Notes: generated from the letters alone by a model not told the origin. Positions 37,799 through 45,732 are shown, numbered from the stretch's first letter. The stretch: DNA of 64,000 bases from Polyodon spathula (GCF_017654505.1 NC_054552.1:35317549-35381548), one strand, 5' to 3'. Numbers and translations: made by a program.

Positions 37799-39233
37799 TA
37801 CACAGAGCAGTGAATACACTCAATAAAGCAGCATACGTCCATAATATTGACTATTTTGTTGACTAGCAATACACATCGATCTGATGGTGAAATTAATAAT
37901 AATAGACCAAAATAAATCTGATAACCTCTGAGAGCTTCGCTCTAGTAGTTAATAATAGTTAATATCTCTCACTCGGAATCTTGTTTACTTGTAACATATG
38001 TTATCTTCAGACAGACCCGTTTTCTATCAAACGCTTCAGATGTAATCCCTGTTATCCTAAATAGATTGAACTATTCTCTGAATAGGGTCTTTAACTATAG
38101 GCCAATCATAATGTTCCGTCTGAATTCAAAATGCTGCTTGCATTCTGTTTAATCTGTCTAACACCATATTGAAAAACACAGTACACCTCTGAACAACGTG
38201 TTGACACGCAATACAATTGTAGCATACTGATTCTAGTAAAAGCTAGTTACTTCCATAGTTAATTCTTTATAATAACTGTAAATGCAGCCCGTATCCGTTA
38301 CGGACTGTTTTTTTGTTGTTTTGTTTTGTTTTGTTTTTTGTGTTTTTTTTTTTTTATTTACTTATTTATTTTTTTCTGTTTTGTTTTTTAGTAAAGGTCT
38401 GTAAATGTAGTCACAAAATACGTCTTTTTGTTTCTTAATGGTGTACGGTGCCATAGGATAAACTAAAGACCCTACTAAAAGCAGGACACGGTATTCTTTA
38501 CACGTTTTGTACGCTAGAAACAGCCCTGGATATTAGAACTGGTGTGTTATGTTTTGAAGGTAAGAACCTGGAGTGAAACGTCTCAATCTGCAATGACCAG
38601 CTCTAACCGAATAGCCCCCAGTATCCAGTACAGATTATTTTAACCTTTCTTTTGTTCCATTCTACTTCTATTCTTGTGCTACATTGCGCAAAAAACTTAA
38701 AAAAGAAAAAGAAAACTAACGCAAAGCAACAAAAAGTACTGTTGGTTTTACAAAACAGTAGTAATTCTCACAATATATGATATTTTAAAAATGTAGTTTC
38801 CAGAACCAATGCAAAAAACTTTCAAACAATTCTGAAATAAGAGAAACAGCCTTCCTTCTGAAATAAGTCACCTGTACATATTGACATAATTACAAACGCT
38901 GCAGCCGGTATCCCTTGCATTAAAAAACAGAAAGGTAAGTGAAGATTGGACGCCCAAGTGAGTTTGTGGCATCAGCAATCTCTCGACTTACATGGAGCTG
39001 ATGTTCTTGAACAGCTCGGTAATGGTGCTGCTGTTACCATTGTTCCCCGGGTCTTGCACCTCAAGCAGAGGGAAAAATTTCCCGCTGTCGGACTTATTGC
39101 AATATATCTCCATTAACGAGCAGCTGCAGGTCGGCGGGCAGTCCAGAACAGAGCTCAGGTAGTCCTGGAAAATGCTCAGGAGAAACAAAACCCTCCACCA
39201 ACAAATTGGTGGTGTACAGAACGATAGATCCAT
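6968..39233 (-). CDS. ntrk3: ntrk3 (TrkC, NT-3 receptor tyrosine kinase), 5' part of gene: coding exons 1-11
   Basis: This gene encodes the single-pass receptor tyrosine kinase that binds neurotrophin-3 at the neuronal surface. Eleven minus-strand exons (39233-38992, 28911-28837, 28685-28614, 14446-14378, 11933-11776, 11282-11140, 10993-10852, 9971-9675, 8981-8967, 7714-7650, 7070-6968) join with consistent phases into 460 codons plus one base. Domain order: signal peptide about 1-30; LRRNT with C32, C36, C38 and C45; LRRs 81-153; LRRCT with C162, C164, C187 and C205; Ig1 with C229 and C282; Ig2 with C318 and C360; stalk 400-426; transmembrane about 427-450; then a juxtamembrane NKYGRRSKFGMK. 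TrkC rather than TrkB or TrkA is indicated by SIAVGLA...LLVVLF in the membrane segment and by the THKPEEDTFG stalk. The kinase exons lie outside the window. Every intron is GT-AG. The exon sizes 75, 72 and 69 follow the conserved Trk LRR exon pattern. Confidence 0.96.
7071..7649 (-). other. ntrk3: ntrk3 intron 10
   Basis: A 579-bp intron between the stalk exon and the transmembrane exon. It is AT-rich with no further element seen. Confidence 0.85.
7650..7714 (-). CDS. ntrk3: ntrk3 coding exon 10: juxtamembrane stalk
   Basis: This 65-nt exon encodes YSSTPTPPISVTHKPEEDTF then G, residues 406-426. The acceptor is the AG at 7715-7716. A nearer AG eight bases inside would put a stop in frame, so it was rejected. 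The donor is GTGAGT in phase 0. Confidence 0.93.
7715..8966 (-). other. ntrk3: ntrk3 intron 9
   Basis: A 1252-bp intron downstream of the microexon. It contains the duplicate microexon copy at 8917-8931, just 35 bp past the microexon donor. Otherwise no element is recognised. Confidence 0.8.
8917..8931 (-). other. Possible second (degenerate) ntrk3 microexon
   Basis: TAACTGAAGACCCCA, preceded by ACAG and followed by GTAAAT, is a copy of the real microexon 50 bp away. Spliced in phase 1 it would give VTEDP with no stop. Its upstream sequence lacks a pyrimidine tract and its donor is weaker, so use is doubtful. Confidence 0.4.
8967..8981 (-). CDS. ntrk3: ntrk3 microexon (15 nt), extracellular stalk
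   Basis: Fifteen bases, AAACTGAAGATCCCA, lie between a pyrimidine-rich tract ending CCTCCACAG and a GTAAGT donor. Both edges are phase 1, so it adds five residues (ETEDP and the start of the next codon) without changing frame. If it is skipped, exon 8 joins exon 10 in frame with Val instead of Met at the junction. Mammalian TrkC has an alternatively used short exon at the same place. Splice-site quality makes inclusion likely, but RNA evidence is needed. Confidence 0.75.
8982..9674 (-). other. ntrk3: ntrk3 intron 8
   Basis: A 693-bp intron from the Ig2 exon to the microexon. It ends in a strong pyrimidine tract (reverse complement of 8982-9005). Nothing else is seen in it. Confidence 0.8.
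9675..9971 (-). CDS. ntrk3: ntrk3 coding exon 8: Ig-like domain 2 (ligand-binding domain)
   Basis: This 297-nt exon encodes residues 301-399 plus one base. It reads YPPHIVKLVEPE, CVEFIVRGNPPPELRWLHNG, EGCLIF and NPTHYNNGNYTLEAWNGLG. C318 and C360 are the paired strand cysteines. In the Trk family this membrane-proximal Ig domain carries the neurotrophin contact surface. The stretch between WLHNG and EGC keeps the length I recall for mammalian TrkC but little of its sequence. Confidence 0.96.
9972..10851 (-). other. ntrk3: ntrk3 intron 7
   Basis: An 880-bp intron between the two Ig domains. Its only marked feature is the hexanucleotide repeat at 10688-10750. Confidence 0.85.
10688..10750. repeat. 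GAGTGT hexanucleotide microsatellite
   Basis: About ten GTGTGA/GAGTGT units in ntrk3 intron 7. Confidence 0.95.
10852..10993 (-). CDS. ntrk3: ntrk3 coding exon 7: second half of Ig-like domain 1
   Basis: This 142-nt exon encodes residues 254-300 plus the first base of Tyr301. It contains NWPNVHSINLTLFNVSWEDN and LTCIAENVVGITNST. C282 pairs with C229. The donor GTGAGT was chosen because it alone lets exon 8 continue as YPPHIVKLVEPE. Confidence 0.95.
11140..11282 (-). CDS. ntrk3: ntrk3 coding exon 6: first half of Ig-like C2 domain 1
   Basis: This 143-nt exon encodes residues 206-253. It begins DLPEISVSHSNLTVMEGE, continues VVVTCNGSGSPLPDVDWIV and ends SINTHQ. C229 is the B-strand cysteine and W241 the core Trp. 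Acceptor TTGCCAG, donor GTGAGA, phase 0 exit. Confidence 0.95.
11283..11775 (-). other. ntrk3: ntrk3 intron 5
   Basis: A 493-bp intron between the LRRCT exon and the first Ig exon. No repeat or other element is recognised in it. Confidence 0.85.
11776..11933 (-). CDS. ntrk3: ntrk3 coding exon 5: LRR C-terminal cap
   Basis: This 158-nt exon follows CCTGCAG and ends at a GTAGGG donor in phase 1. It encodes residues 153-205, with FNCSCDIRWVQLW (C162, C164), LFCKTG (C187) and NITLC (C205), the four LRRCT cysteines. The donor is the weakest match to consensus in the gene, but it keeps the frame into exon 6. Confidence 0.95.
11934..14377 (-). other. ntrk3: ntrk3 intron 4
   Basis: A 2444-bp intron between the third LRR exon and the LRRCT exon. 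I see no repeat array, coding segment or RNA gene in it. Confidence 0.85.
14378..14446 (-). CDS. ntrk3: ntrk3 coding exon 4: leucine-rich repeat 3
   Basis: This 69-nt exon follows a TGACAG acceptor and ends at a GTAAGT donor. It encodes NLSRNPLSTLSWQLFQTLQL then SEL. STLSWQLFQTL is a strongly conserved Trk LRR motif. Confidence 0.96.
16325..16745. mobile_element. Possible old interspersed repeat fragment
   Basis: The texture (TTTGTCCAGTTCCTAGCAGC, CATGGGATTCGTCTGG, GGACTCTCTCCAGGGCC) feels like a widespread vertebrate interspersed repeat, but no termini or coding motif can be shown. This is pattern memory rather than proof. Confidence 0.3.
18229..18484. repeat. 88-bp tandem repeat, about 2.9 copies
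   Basis: The repeats start at 18231, 18319 and 18407 with TAATTCAAACTGTACTGATA (CAATTC in the last) and share GAGAGGATCTGCAGTGTCTTT. The last two copies are more alike than the first. Confidence 0.92.
19310..19648. repeat. 35-bp minisatellite, about 9 copies
   Basis: The unit is GACACCACTGCACCATACAC followed by CAAACTATCATTACT. Internal copies are identical, and the edge copies (GAGACCACTG, CTGCAACATAC) are degenerate. Confidence 0.95.
22205..22350. repeat. 36-bp minisatellite, 4 copies
   Basis: The unit is ACCACTTCATACCCACTGCA followed by TTATACAGATACATCC. One copy has TATAGAT. Confidence 0.95.
23578..24193. repeat. 77-bp minisatellite, 8 copies
   Basis: The unit begins GTTCTCAGTGGGGGCATGGG and ends CAGCACTGTGTGGGTAAGAG. 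Copies carry either GGGGCACTACAC or GAACATTACAC, giving two interspersed variants. Confidence 0.95.
26791..26873. repeat. 28-bp tandem repeat, 3 copies
   Basis: Three imperfect units of AGAGACAGCAGAATCCTTCC followed by CTCTGGTAT. Confidence 0.8.
27422..27485 (+). mobile_element. Possible tRNA-derived SINE 5' fragment
   Basis: GGTACCCGAGTGGCTCACCC followed by AGTTAGATCACAGGATGAG looks like the promoter half of a tRNA-derived SINE, with an A-box-like GTGGCTCACCCAG. No clear B box or tail is present, and it runs straight into the minisatellite at 27486. Confidence 0.35.
27486..27797. repeat. Minisatellite with alternating 26- and 33-bp units
   Basis: The core CAGTATCCTGATGCCCATGT followed by TCTA repeats about 11 times. 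Spacings alternate between 26 bp and 33 bp (the latter with an extra ACGGTAT), so the larger period is 59 bp. Confidence 0.92.
28614..28685 (-). CDS. ntrk3: ntrk3 coding exon 3: leucine-rich repeat 2
   Basis: This 72-nt exon follows a TTCAG acceptor and ends at GTGAGT. It encodes LTIINSSLRSILPRAFGKN then PHLRY, the second Trk LRR. The intron separating it from exon 2 is only 151 bp, whereas the next intron is 14.2 kb. Confidence 0.95.
28837..28911 (-). CDS. ntrk3: ntrk3 coding exon 2: leucine-rich repeat 1
   Basis: This 75-nt exon lies between an ACAG acceptor and a GTGAGT donor. It reads HIENWRGLQTLNSVDMELY then TGLQR, the first Trk LRR. It starts by completing the Ile codon begun in exon 1 and ends with two bases of a Leu codon. 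It is too short to stand out as an open frame and was found by phase and homology. Confidence 0.95.
28981..29245. repeat. Local duplication of about 150 bp beside exon 2
   Basis: The segments GATGTTCACAATGTTTTATA and GACTGGGATAGAGCCTGGAT, with CAGCCCTG(G/T)GACTGCTCCT, occur in two full copies plus a partial one. The array begins about 70 bp upstream of ntrk3 exon 2 in transcript sense. Confidence 0.85.
29479..29530. repeat. CA-rich microsatellite
   Basis: CA dinucleotides interrupted by AATCACACACATACACAATC. Confidence 0.9.
30560..31602. repeat. About 1-kb array of 9-bp units
   Basis: The array is built from 9-mers such as CAGTACACA, CAGCACTCA, CAGCACACA and CAATACACA. A longer period is visible: a 39-bp motif at 30668 recurs at 30902, 234 bp or 26 units later, and whole 200-bp blocks are near identical. 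Because 9 is a multiple of 3, long frames are open on the minus strand. These are not genes. Confidence 0.95.
32282..32428. repeat. 13-bp minisatellite, about 11 copies
   Basis: The unit is ACACAGTACATAC or ACACAGTACATGC. A period of 13 opens several frames on both strands, none of them coding. Confidence 0.95.
34389..34665. repeat. Tandem repeat with alternating 50/48-bp units, about 6 copies
   Basis: TTAAAACTCC starts at 34389, 34439, 34487, 34537, 34585 and 34635, so the spacings are 50, 48, 50, 48, 50. Each unit contains CCATGAGCTCTGTGTGTTAC. Confidence 0.92.
35348..35355. promoter_or_regulatory. Perfect CRE octamer TGACGTCA
   Basis: A palindromic full cAMP-response element in ntrk3 intron 1. 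CpG-containing octamers are scarce in this CpG-poor intron, but one match in 64 kb is close to chance, and function is not shown. Confidence 0.3.
35902..35927. repeat. TA microsatellite
   Basis: A pure TA run abutting the left end of the MITE-like insertion. Confidence 0.95.
35929..36113. mobile_element. CpG-rich MITE-like insertion between TA repeats
   Basis: A 185-bp segment is bounded by CACGAGTG at 35929-35936 and its inverse CACTCGTG at 36106-36113, with TA runs immediately on both sides. It holds about 13 CpGs, far above the CpG-poor surroundings. Short inverted ends and TA flanks suggest a non-autonomous DNA transposon. The inverted match beyond 8 bp is weak, so the class is uncertain. 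Confidence 0.5.
36114..36150. repeat. TA microsatellite
   Basis: A TA run directly after the MITE-like insertion, followed by more AT-only sequence to about 36178. Confidence 0.95.
36738..36940. promoter_or_regulatory. Small CpG cluster in intron 1
   Basis: CpGs cluster here (CACGCGCCG, TGCGGTC, TGCGTC, ATGCGCG, ACCGG, GATCGAC, GCGGTACCGC, ACCGAG) against an almost CpG-free intron. It could be an unmethylated regulatory element or alternative promoter. No TATA box or exon could be defined. Confidence 0.3.
37736..37798. repeat. AAT trinucleotide microsatellite
   Basis: About 20 uninterrupted AAT units. Confidence 0.97.
38308..38392. repeat. T-rich simple repeat
   Basis: GTTTT-type repeats and a run of about 13 T on the plus strand, A-rich in ntrk3 sense. 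Confidence 0.9.
38992..39233 (-). CDS. ntrk3: ntrk3 coding exon 1: signal peptide and LRRNT
   Basis: The exon encodes residues 1-80 plus two bases of codon 81. The ATG sits in a strong context (CACACCATGG). A hydrophobic leader (WWRVLFLLSIF) is followed by the cysteine cap Cx3CxCx6C at C32, C36, C38 and C45. FFPLLEVQDPGNNGNSS and FKNISS match the TrkC N-terminus and supply N-glycosylation sequons at N67 and N77. The exon ends at a GTAAGT donor (reverse complement of 38986-38991). Transcribed 5' UTR must extend above 39233, but its limit is not visible. Confidence 0.95.
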
Positions 39234-39560
39234 GGTGTGTGATTCCCGCTGACTGTCAGTGTATGTGTGTCAGCGTGGGTTTGGGTGCGGTATCTCGACG
39301 TACACGAAGCTTGATTTAAAAAAATATGAAAAATGAAAAAAAATGAAAAATACTCCGTTAGAGACGATGGCGCTGAACTATGAGTACTCCCGGCGTGTCT
39401 TCGGCACTAGACTGCATGATGTGTCATATATTCTGCTGCCCTTCGATTCAGAATTCCACTTCTCTCGCACGCATCTCTAGGACTTACAAGGATTGCATTA
39501 AAAACAACGAGAAAAAAAGAAATCTGATGTTCCGCGCATGAAGTCCCACCTACTGGGCAG
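39234..39560 (-). promoter_or_regulatory. ntrk3: Likely ntrk3 5' UTR and proximal upstream region
   Basis: The sequence directly upstream of the ATG has more CpG than the flank (GGTGCGGTATCTCGACGTAC, GAGACGATGGCGC, CCCGGCGTG), as expected near a developmental-gene 5' end. There is no clear TATA box. A T-rich tract in sense orientation at about 39310-39355 leaves open that the ATG exon has a spliced 5' UTR. Confidence 0.4.
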
Positions 39561-40232
39561 AATTAAAAGTGACACACCTGCAAAATAGGAAGAGATAAAA
39601 ATCAGATAGCAAACGTCGGGAAGCGTCCAACAATAACGGAGGCAAATAAAGAGCAGAGCAAGAGTCACAGCCTGAATACTAAACACATGCGGGTGAAGGC
39701 ACGCCTCTCTATTGATGTATTGCGCGGAAACCAGAAATTGTAGTTCATGGGATTCTGCGAAATGCTCTGTTTGCAATTACAGTAAGAACGGCAATGAACT
39801 GGTTATGTGGATAACAATGTGATTTTAAAGATTAACATGGGTGTTCACAATTGTAGGGTGCGTTTGGGATACAAGCTGTACTGCATTTCAAAACCTTCAA
39901 AATATAAAAATGAATTCTAAGACTATACGATCACATGGATCAAGGCTTGCTCTTATTAATAACGAGCTATAATAATCACAGGGCAGACTAAAACATGCAA
40001 ACTGCTTAAGAAGGGACTGGTCTGCATTTTACACAAACAAAATGTATGTGAAGAGAGCAGGCTGGATCAGAGTGGGGCAGACTGAACGGAGAGGACTATT
40101 CAACTGTAGACAAAATGACTGGTTCAGATTAAACTGTTAACATATACAGCTCTGTTATTTAATTAACAAAAGGAACCATGAAACAATACCTGATTTCAAT
40201 TCTTTATTTGCTATGCTGACCTTGAAACCAAT

Positions 40233-40690
40233 ATGGAAGTCATGGAATTGCAAACCCATGTTTTGTCTTTTCACACTGAAAAGCATATAATTCATTTATA
40301 TTCTTTTCTGCACACTCTATGGAAAAAGAGTCTTCTTTACACTCTATCTGGAACCCGATGGACCCTTCAGTCCTTCTCTGGGACCCATATTTGTTCCAGC
40401 AGATGTTTTTATAGAATAGGTTCAGTATGAAACTCAATGGTTCTAAACAGAATCTAGGGGTTTCATCTTTGGATCCCTGAATTAGTATTCTATTGAATCA
40501 AATGGTTCTATTTAGAAGCCAGTATATAGAACCATCTGTTGTTCTGAGAAACAGTTCTATGTAGAACCCTAACACAATAAGTGTTCCAGAGAATGTTAAG
40601 AGGAACTCTCTGGTTCTGTATAGAGTGTCCAGACACTCTGTTTGGTGCACCATAAAAACAAAGGGCTATTGTGTGCTCATTTTCACTCAA
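40233..40690. repeat. Degenerate GGTTCT/AGAACC-type interspersed repeat
   Basis: GGTTCT and its complement AGAACC recur with intervening TATATAGAACCATCTGTTGT and TTCTATGTAGAACCCTAA. This pattern resembles a common fish repeat of tandem GGTTCTATATAGAACC modules, here heavily decayed. Confidence 0.4.
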
Positions 40691-41017
40691 AGCTCAAATC
40701 GGTCTGTATTTAACGATAACTAATGAGACAGTTTAACGGCTGCTGTCATGTCTTTACTGTTAGTGTAGCGCATGCGTCTGGAGGGTGTCCACAGTCAGGT
40801 TCTTTCCACTGCTATAACACTTGTTTAGAAGTTCAGTCCTGTACAGTTACTCATACTGTTTTCTGTCCAGGAAGATGCTATGAAGCAGTAACACAACCCC
40901 ACCCCACATACAGAATAACTCAAGTTGAGCTGGTGCAGCTTGTCCCCCTGACTGCAGGGGACACAGACAGCATGTCCAGTATCAGCACCTTTAGAACTAG
41001 AAGCAGGACACAATTTG

Positions 41018-41225
41018 TCCCTGACTGCACTGCTCACAGACACAGAGTTACTCATCTGTGTTCACTTTCCACACAGTCCCTGACTGCACTGCTCACAGAC
41101 ACAGAGTTACTCATCTGTGTTCATTTTCCACACAGTCCCTGACTGCACTGCTCACAAACACAGAGTTACTCATCTGTGTTCACTTTCCACACAGTCCCTG
41201 ACTGCACTGCTCACAGATACAGAGT
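41018..41225. repeat. 59-bp tandem repeat, about 3.5 copies
   Basis: The unit runs from TCCCTGACTGCACTGCTCAC through AGAGTTACTCATCTGTGTTC to TTTCCACACAG. Copies differ by single bases. Confidence 0.93.
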
Positions 41226-42452
41226 TACATTCAGGAGGCTGGTATGAAGTTACAGAGCAGTCCCTCGAGGACCCAGGAGAATGACACTAATGTGTCTTTA
41301 ATTGCTGTTTGCTCATCATTGCTTCCTTGAGAAAACAAAGATATATATTTTCGTTTGAATTAGTAAGGCATTCAATTCAGTGTGATGTATCTGAATCAAT
41401 ACTTCTCAGAGAAGAATGGTGGTCACGGTTCCTGATCAAGAAAACGGTTTCACTCTTAAAGCACGGCCACAATTCAAACATGGCACCACAGCTTCCTGCT
41501 TTGCTGTTTTTCACAGCTTCCTGTCCAAACCTTGTTATTTGCTTAAATTCATGGTGCTGTTATGAACACTTTTATGTAAAACATCACAATGTGAGATTAT
41601 GAACTATGGATGTGAAATATTTTAATAACTTTTGAGAAGAATTTTTCTTAACTCTTTATTAAATCCTTTGTATTGTTTAAAACTGAAAGGTAAAACTGAA
41701 CGTAACTTTGTACTTATTTTTAAAAAATCACACACTGCACACACATTTCAGGTTTTACACAACATTGTTGTAAAGAATTTGAACTCTGTGTTTTCCCATT
41801 TTACTTGGAGCTCTTATATCTTGATCTTTCTCTCTTATTTCTGTTTGTTTCGTTGTGGGTGAGCTGCACTCAAGACATTGGACTGCAGCCATTTGGATTA
41901 AAATGGCATCATACTTGTGTTTAGATATCTGCCTCCAGCTAAGGACCAGGGGAACAAAAATGTACTGTGAAAAAAACACTGTTGAACTTTAATTTAAAAT
42001 CCTCTGTATCTGAGTGTTCAATCCTGGGGGAAATTCAAACCAATTCGTCTTTGCAGGCACAAAAAGGCACTTGTACATGATCCTCAGTCGAGCGAGTCTT
42101 CTGTTCCTCATCACTATGCTTTTGACTACAGGGGTTGTTCCTATTAATCTGCTGTTAAACATTTAATAAATGGCTGAAAGGTACAGAAAAGAAATGGACA
42201 CCCACACACAGAGCTCTGACTGAGTGCTGGTATTCTCCATTCCCCAAAGAACCAGGAGAGGGCAGGCTAGAGACGAGTTTCGGTCTCAGAGGCACAGGGA
42301 CAAGAAGAAAACGTAAAACAGAAGGACAGGGAGAGGGGGAAAATGAGTCAGACACTTGCCTTGAAAATGCCTCAACCCAGGGGAAAGGGAAAGAAATAAT
42401 GTAGAATAAAAAAAGAAATGTGATTCTTTGTGTCAAGGAGCAGGTCATTGCA

Positions 42453-43320
42453 ACAGGGCCTCAAGGCTGGCTCAGTAGTGTAAGAGAAGGACTACAGATC
42501 CTGGAGTATACAGTATTCAATACTGAAGTGACAGGGCCTCAAGCCAGGCTCAGCAGTGTAAGAGAAGGACTACAGATCCTGGAGTATACAGTATTCAATA
42601 CTGAAGTGACAGGGCCTCAAGCCAGGCTCAGTAGTGTAAGAGAAGGACTACAGATCCTGGAGTATACAGTATTCAATACTGAAGTGACAGGGCCTCAAGC
42701 CAGGCTCAGCAGTGTAAGAGAAGGACTACAGATCCTGGAGTATACAGTATTCAATACTGAAGTGACAGGGCCTCAAGCCAGGCTCAGCAGTGTAAGAGAA
42801 GGACTACAGATCCTGGAGTATACAGTATTCAATACTGAAGTGACAGGGCCTCAAGCCAGGCTCAGCAGTGTAAGAGAAGGACTACAGATCCTGGAGTATA
42901 CAGTATTCAATACTGAAGTGACAGGGCCTCAAGCCAGGCTCAGCAGTGTAAGAGAAGGACTACAGATCCTGGAGTATACAGTATTCAATACTGAAGTGAC
43001 AGGGCCTCAAGCCAGGCTCAGCAGTGTAAGAGAAGGACTACAGATCCTGGAGTATACAGTATTCAATACTGAAGTGACAGGGCCTCAAGCCAGGCTCAGT
43101 AGTGTAAGAGAAGGACTACAGATCCTGGAGTATACAGTAAATACTGAAGTGACAGGGCCTCAAGCCAGGCTCAGCAGTGTAAGAGAAGGACTACAGATCC
43201 TGGAGTATACAGTATTCAATACTGAAGTGACAGGGCCTCAAGCCAGGCTCAGCAGTGTAAGAGAAGGACTACAGATCCTGGAGTATACAGTATTCAATAC
43301 TGAAGTGACAGGGCCTCAAG
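42453..43320. repeat. 78-bp minisatellite, 11 copies
   Basis: The unit begins ACAGGGCCTCAAGCCAGGCT and ends CAGTATTCAATACTGAAGTG. The start-to-start distance from 42453 to 43308 equals eleven 78-bp units minus 3 bp; one copy has lost 3 bp (CAGTAAATACTG). Each unit contains the perfect inverted repeat CAGTATT-C-AATACTG. The period is a multiple of 3, so a 335-codon frame is open on the plus strand (42420-43427). It has no family resemblance and I do not call it a gene. Confidence 0.95.
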
Positions 43321-43566
43321 TGTGGTATGCTAAAATGGAATTCAAAGAAACCACACTTACAACATTTATCCACCTGGAGAAAGTATGTGCTATGAAAAAA
43401 GATAAAGAAAATAAATTGCACTATTAGCTGAGTCTGCAGTACATATTTAATATATGAGTCAGTCAAAATAATAAGAGAGGCAAGGTTGGATAATAAATAT
43501 GACTTTACATACCGTAAAGCCATAAATATGTATCAGCCTTTTATATATGTTTCTTTCGTTTCTTGC

Positions 43567-43581
43567 ATATATATATATATA

Positions 43582-43637
<56 letters not shown>

Positions 43638-43638
43638 C
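43567..43638. repeat. TA microsatellite
   Basis: About 72 bp of TA with two ATAATA interruptions. Confidence 0.95.
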
Positions 43639-43909
43639 ATTACGTATGCTTCATTACGAACAGAAGGGGTGGCATTTTGTTCTACAGTGAGCTGGAAATG
43701 CTGTGCTTTTTCTCATCGCAACAGCACACAAGGGCACCATCTACTTGGCCCATGTGTGCTACTGCTTGCTATTTATAATCTCCCATTAAATCCTGTGGGG
43801 GGAGGGAAATAAATCTTTCATTTCAATGTGTTGATTTAAAATGCACATTTTAGTGTTGCCATGTTTTTTGCTGTGCTGTGATTGCTTTGAACTTTGAATG
43901 CACCTGCTC

Positions 43910-44717
43910 AATGGTATAGCACATCGCAGGTAGTTATTAAACCAGGTGAACACGCTCACTGCTGCACATCCCAGGTAGTTATTAAACCAGGTGAACACGC
44001 TCACTGCTGCACATCCCAGGTAGTTATTAAACCAGGTGAACACGCTCACCGCTGCACATCCCAGGTAGTTATTAAACAGGTGAACACGGCTGCACATTCC
44101 AGGTAGCTCACGCTCACCGCTGCACATCCCAGGTAGTTATTAAACCAGGTGAACACGCTCACTGCTGCACATTCCAGGTAGTTATTAAACCAGGTGAACA
44201 CACTCACCGCTGCACATCCCAGGTAGTTATTAAACCAGGTGAACACGCTCACTGCTGCACATCCCAGGTAGTTATTAAACAGGGCGAACACGCTCACTGC
44301 TGCACATTCCAGGGAGTTATTAAACCGGGTGAACACGCTCACTGCTGCACATTCCAGGTAGTTATTAAACCGGGTGAACACGCTCACCGCTGCACATCCC
44401 AGGTAGTTATTAAACCAGGTGAACACGCTCACTGCTGCACATCCCAGGTAGTTATTAAACCAGGTGAACACGCTCACTGCTGCACATCCCAGGTAGTTAT
44501 TAAACCAGGTGAACACGCTCACCGCTGCACATCCCAGGTAGTTATTAAACCAGATGAACACGCTCACTGCTGCACATCCCAGGTAGTTATTAAACCAGGT
44601 GAACACGCTCACCGCTGCACATCCCAGGTAGTTATTAAACCAGGTGAACACGCTCACTGCTGCACATCGCAGGTAGTTATTAAACAGGGCGAACACGCTC
44701 ACTGCTGCACATTCCAG
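43910..44717. repeat. 45-bp minisatellite, about 18 copies
   Basis: The unit is AGGTAGTTATTAAACCAGGT followed by GAACACGCTCACTGCTGCAC and ATCCC. Variants are mostly C/T at the CACYGCTGCACATYCC positions, and one shortened unit lies at 44070-44115. The 45-bp period opens a long minus-strand frame of a 15-residue repeat, which is not considered coding. Confidence 0.96.
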
Positions 44718-45200
44718 CTCCACCATCCAATTTAAAACCTTCCTACACATGTTCTTTTCACTCTTGCATGTGTCAGTATAGGATGCAATACTCCAGGCTG
44801 TAACTAAATGATGCATCAGGGCATCACCATCATTGACTAGGCATTGGTTATTCACAGCTTGGTTAGAGGCAGAACAGTTAACATTTTTTCAACTAGCACC
44901 ATTTAATTTTAAAACTTTAATATTTAAAAAAAGAGGTTGAATATATTTTAAAATATCCAACCAATCAGTCAATGAATAAATAAACAAATAATCATCCATT
45001 TTTTAAAAGATTTTTTACTTTTTCTTTTCATAGTCAGTTTTATCAGTAACTAATTGGCTGGACAAACAGATGCATCACAGTAGCCTATTGGGATTCATCT
45101 ATTCATTCTTGTAGACAGATAGAGACTGCAATTACTTTCATGTGCATTGAAGAGCACAAGGGAAGAATACATTAAAAACACAACAAATTGAATAGTGGAC

Positions 45201-45732
45201 TGTCACAAAGACGGCTGGAGAGGGTGACATCAGACCAGAAGCAGGAATAAGCAACAGGACATGTGGAGTTTGATGGAGCTGAGCAAATGGGTTCGCTCAG
45301 CATTTAATGAGTGAACAGAACAGGCAGAAAATAAACGGTTGTAACAAACAAAAATACAGCACACGGCACATTCACCAAAACAAAAGAGAGAAACAAAACG
45401 GACTAACACTACACAAAACACGGTGAGCAGATATTTTAAATAGATTATTCTTATCACAGATATTACCTCCGTCTCCAATCCATGTATCGTGTACTGTGAC
45501 TTGATTGCTAATCAATCATTCGCGGTACAACTGCATATGAATTAATAAAGTGCAATTCCCCTTGCTCACATATTATTATGTTTTACTTGCACGTGAAGTG
45601 CTGTGCAATCCTCGTGCCTAAATACACATTTTAAACACTCGTGTTACACAGACCCGTTTATATCCCGTGTACCACAACATTAACACACAACACATAACAC
45701 AAAATACATACAGGGGCAGGCACTTTGTCACA
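45201..45732 (-). repeat. 3' LTR (532 bp) of the 45-48 kb retrotransposon
   Basis: It runs from TGTGACAAAGTGCCTGCCCC to CTTTGTGACA in minus sense. It contains a TATA-like GATATAAACGG in a U3 of about 250 bp that the 5' LTR lacks. The shared part starts at GGATTGGAGACGGAGG. A 20-bp segment near the end (TTGCTCAGCTCCATCAAAC) is missing from the 5' copy. Confidence 0.85.

Larger units (their letters stand above)
28912..38991 (-). other. ntrk3: ntrk3 intron 1 (10.1 kb)
   Basis: The intron between the LRRNT exon and LRR 1. It contains a local duplication beside exon 2, a 1-kb 9-bp-unit array, a 13-bp array, a 50/48-bp array, a CpG-rich TA-flanked insertion, AAT and T-rich repeats, one perfect CRE octamer and a small CpG cluster, all listed separately. 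Confidence 0.85.

Noticed and set aside
44046..44855. 269-codon minus-strand open frame of a 15-residue repeat
   Set aside because: It is explained by the 45-bp minisatellite period, with no flanking coding signal.
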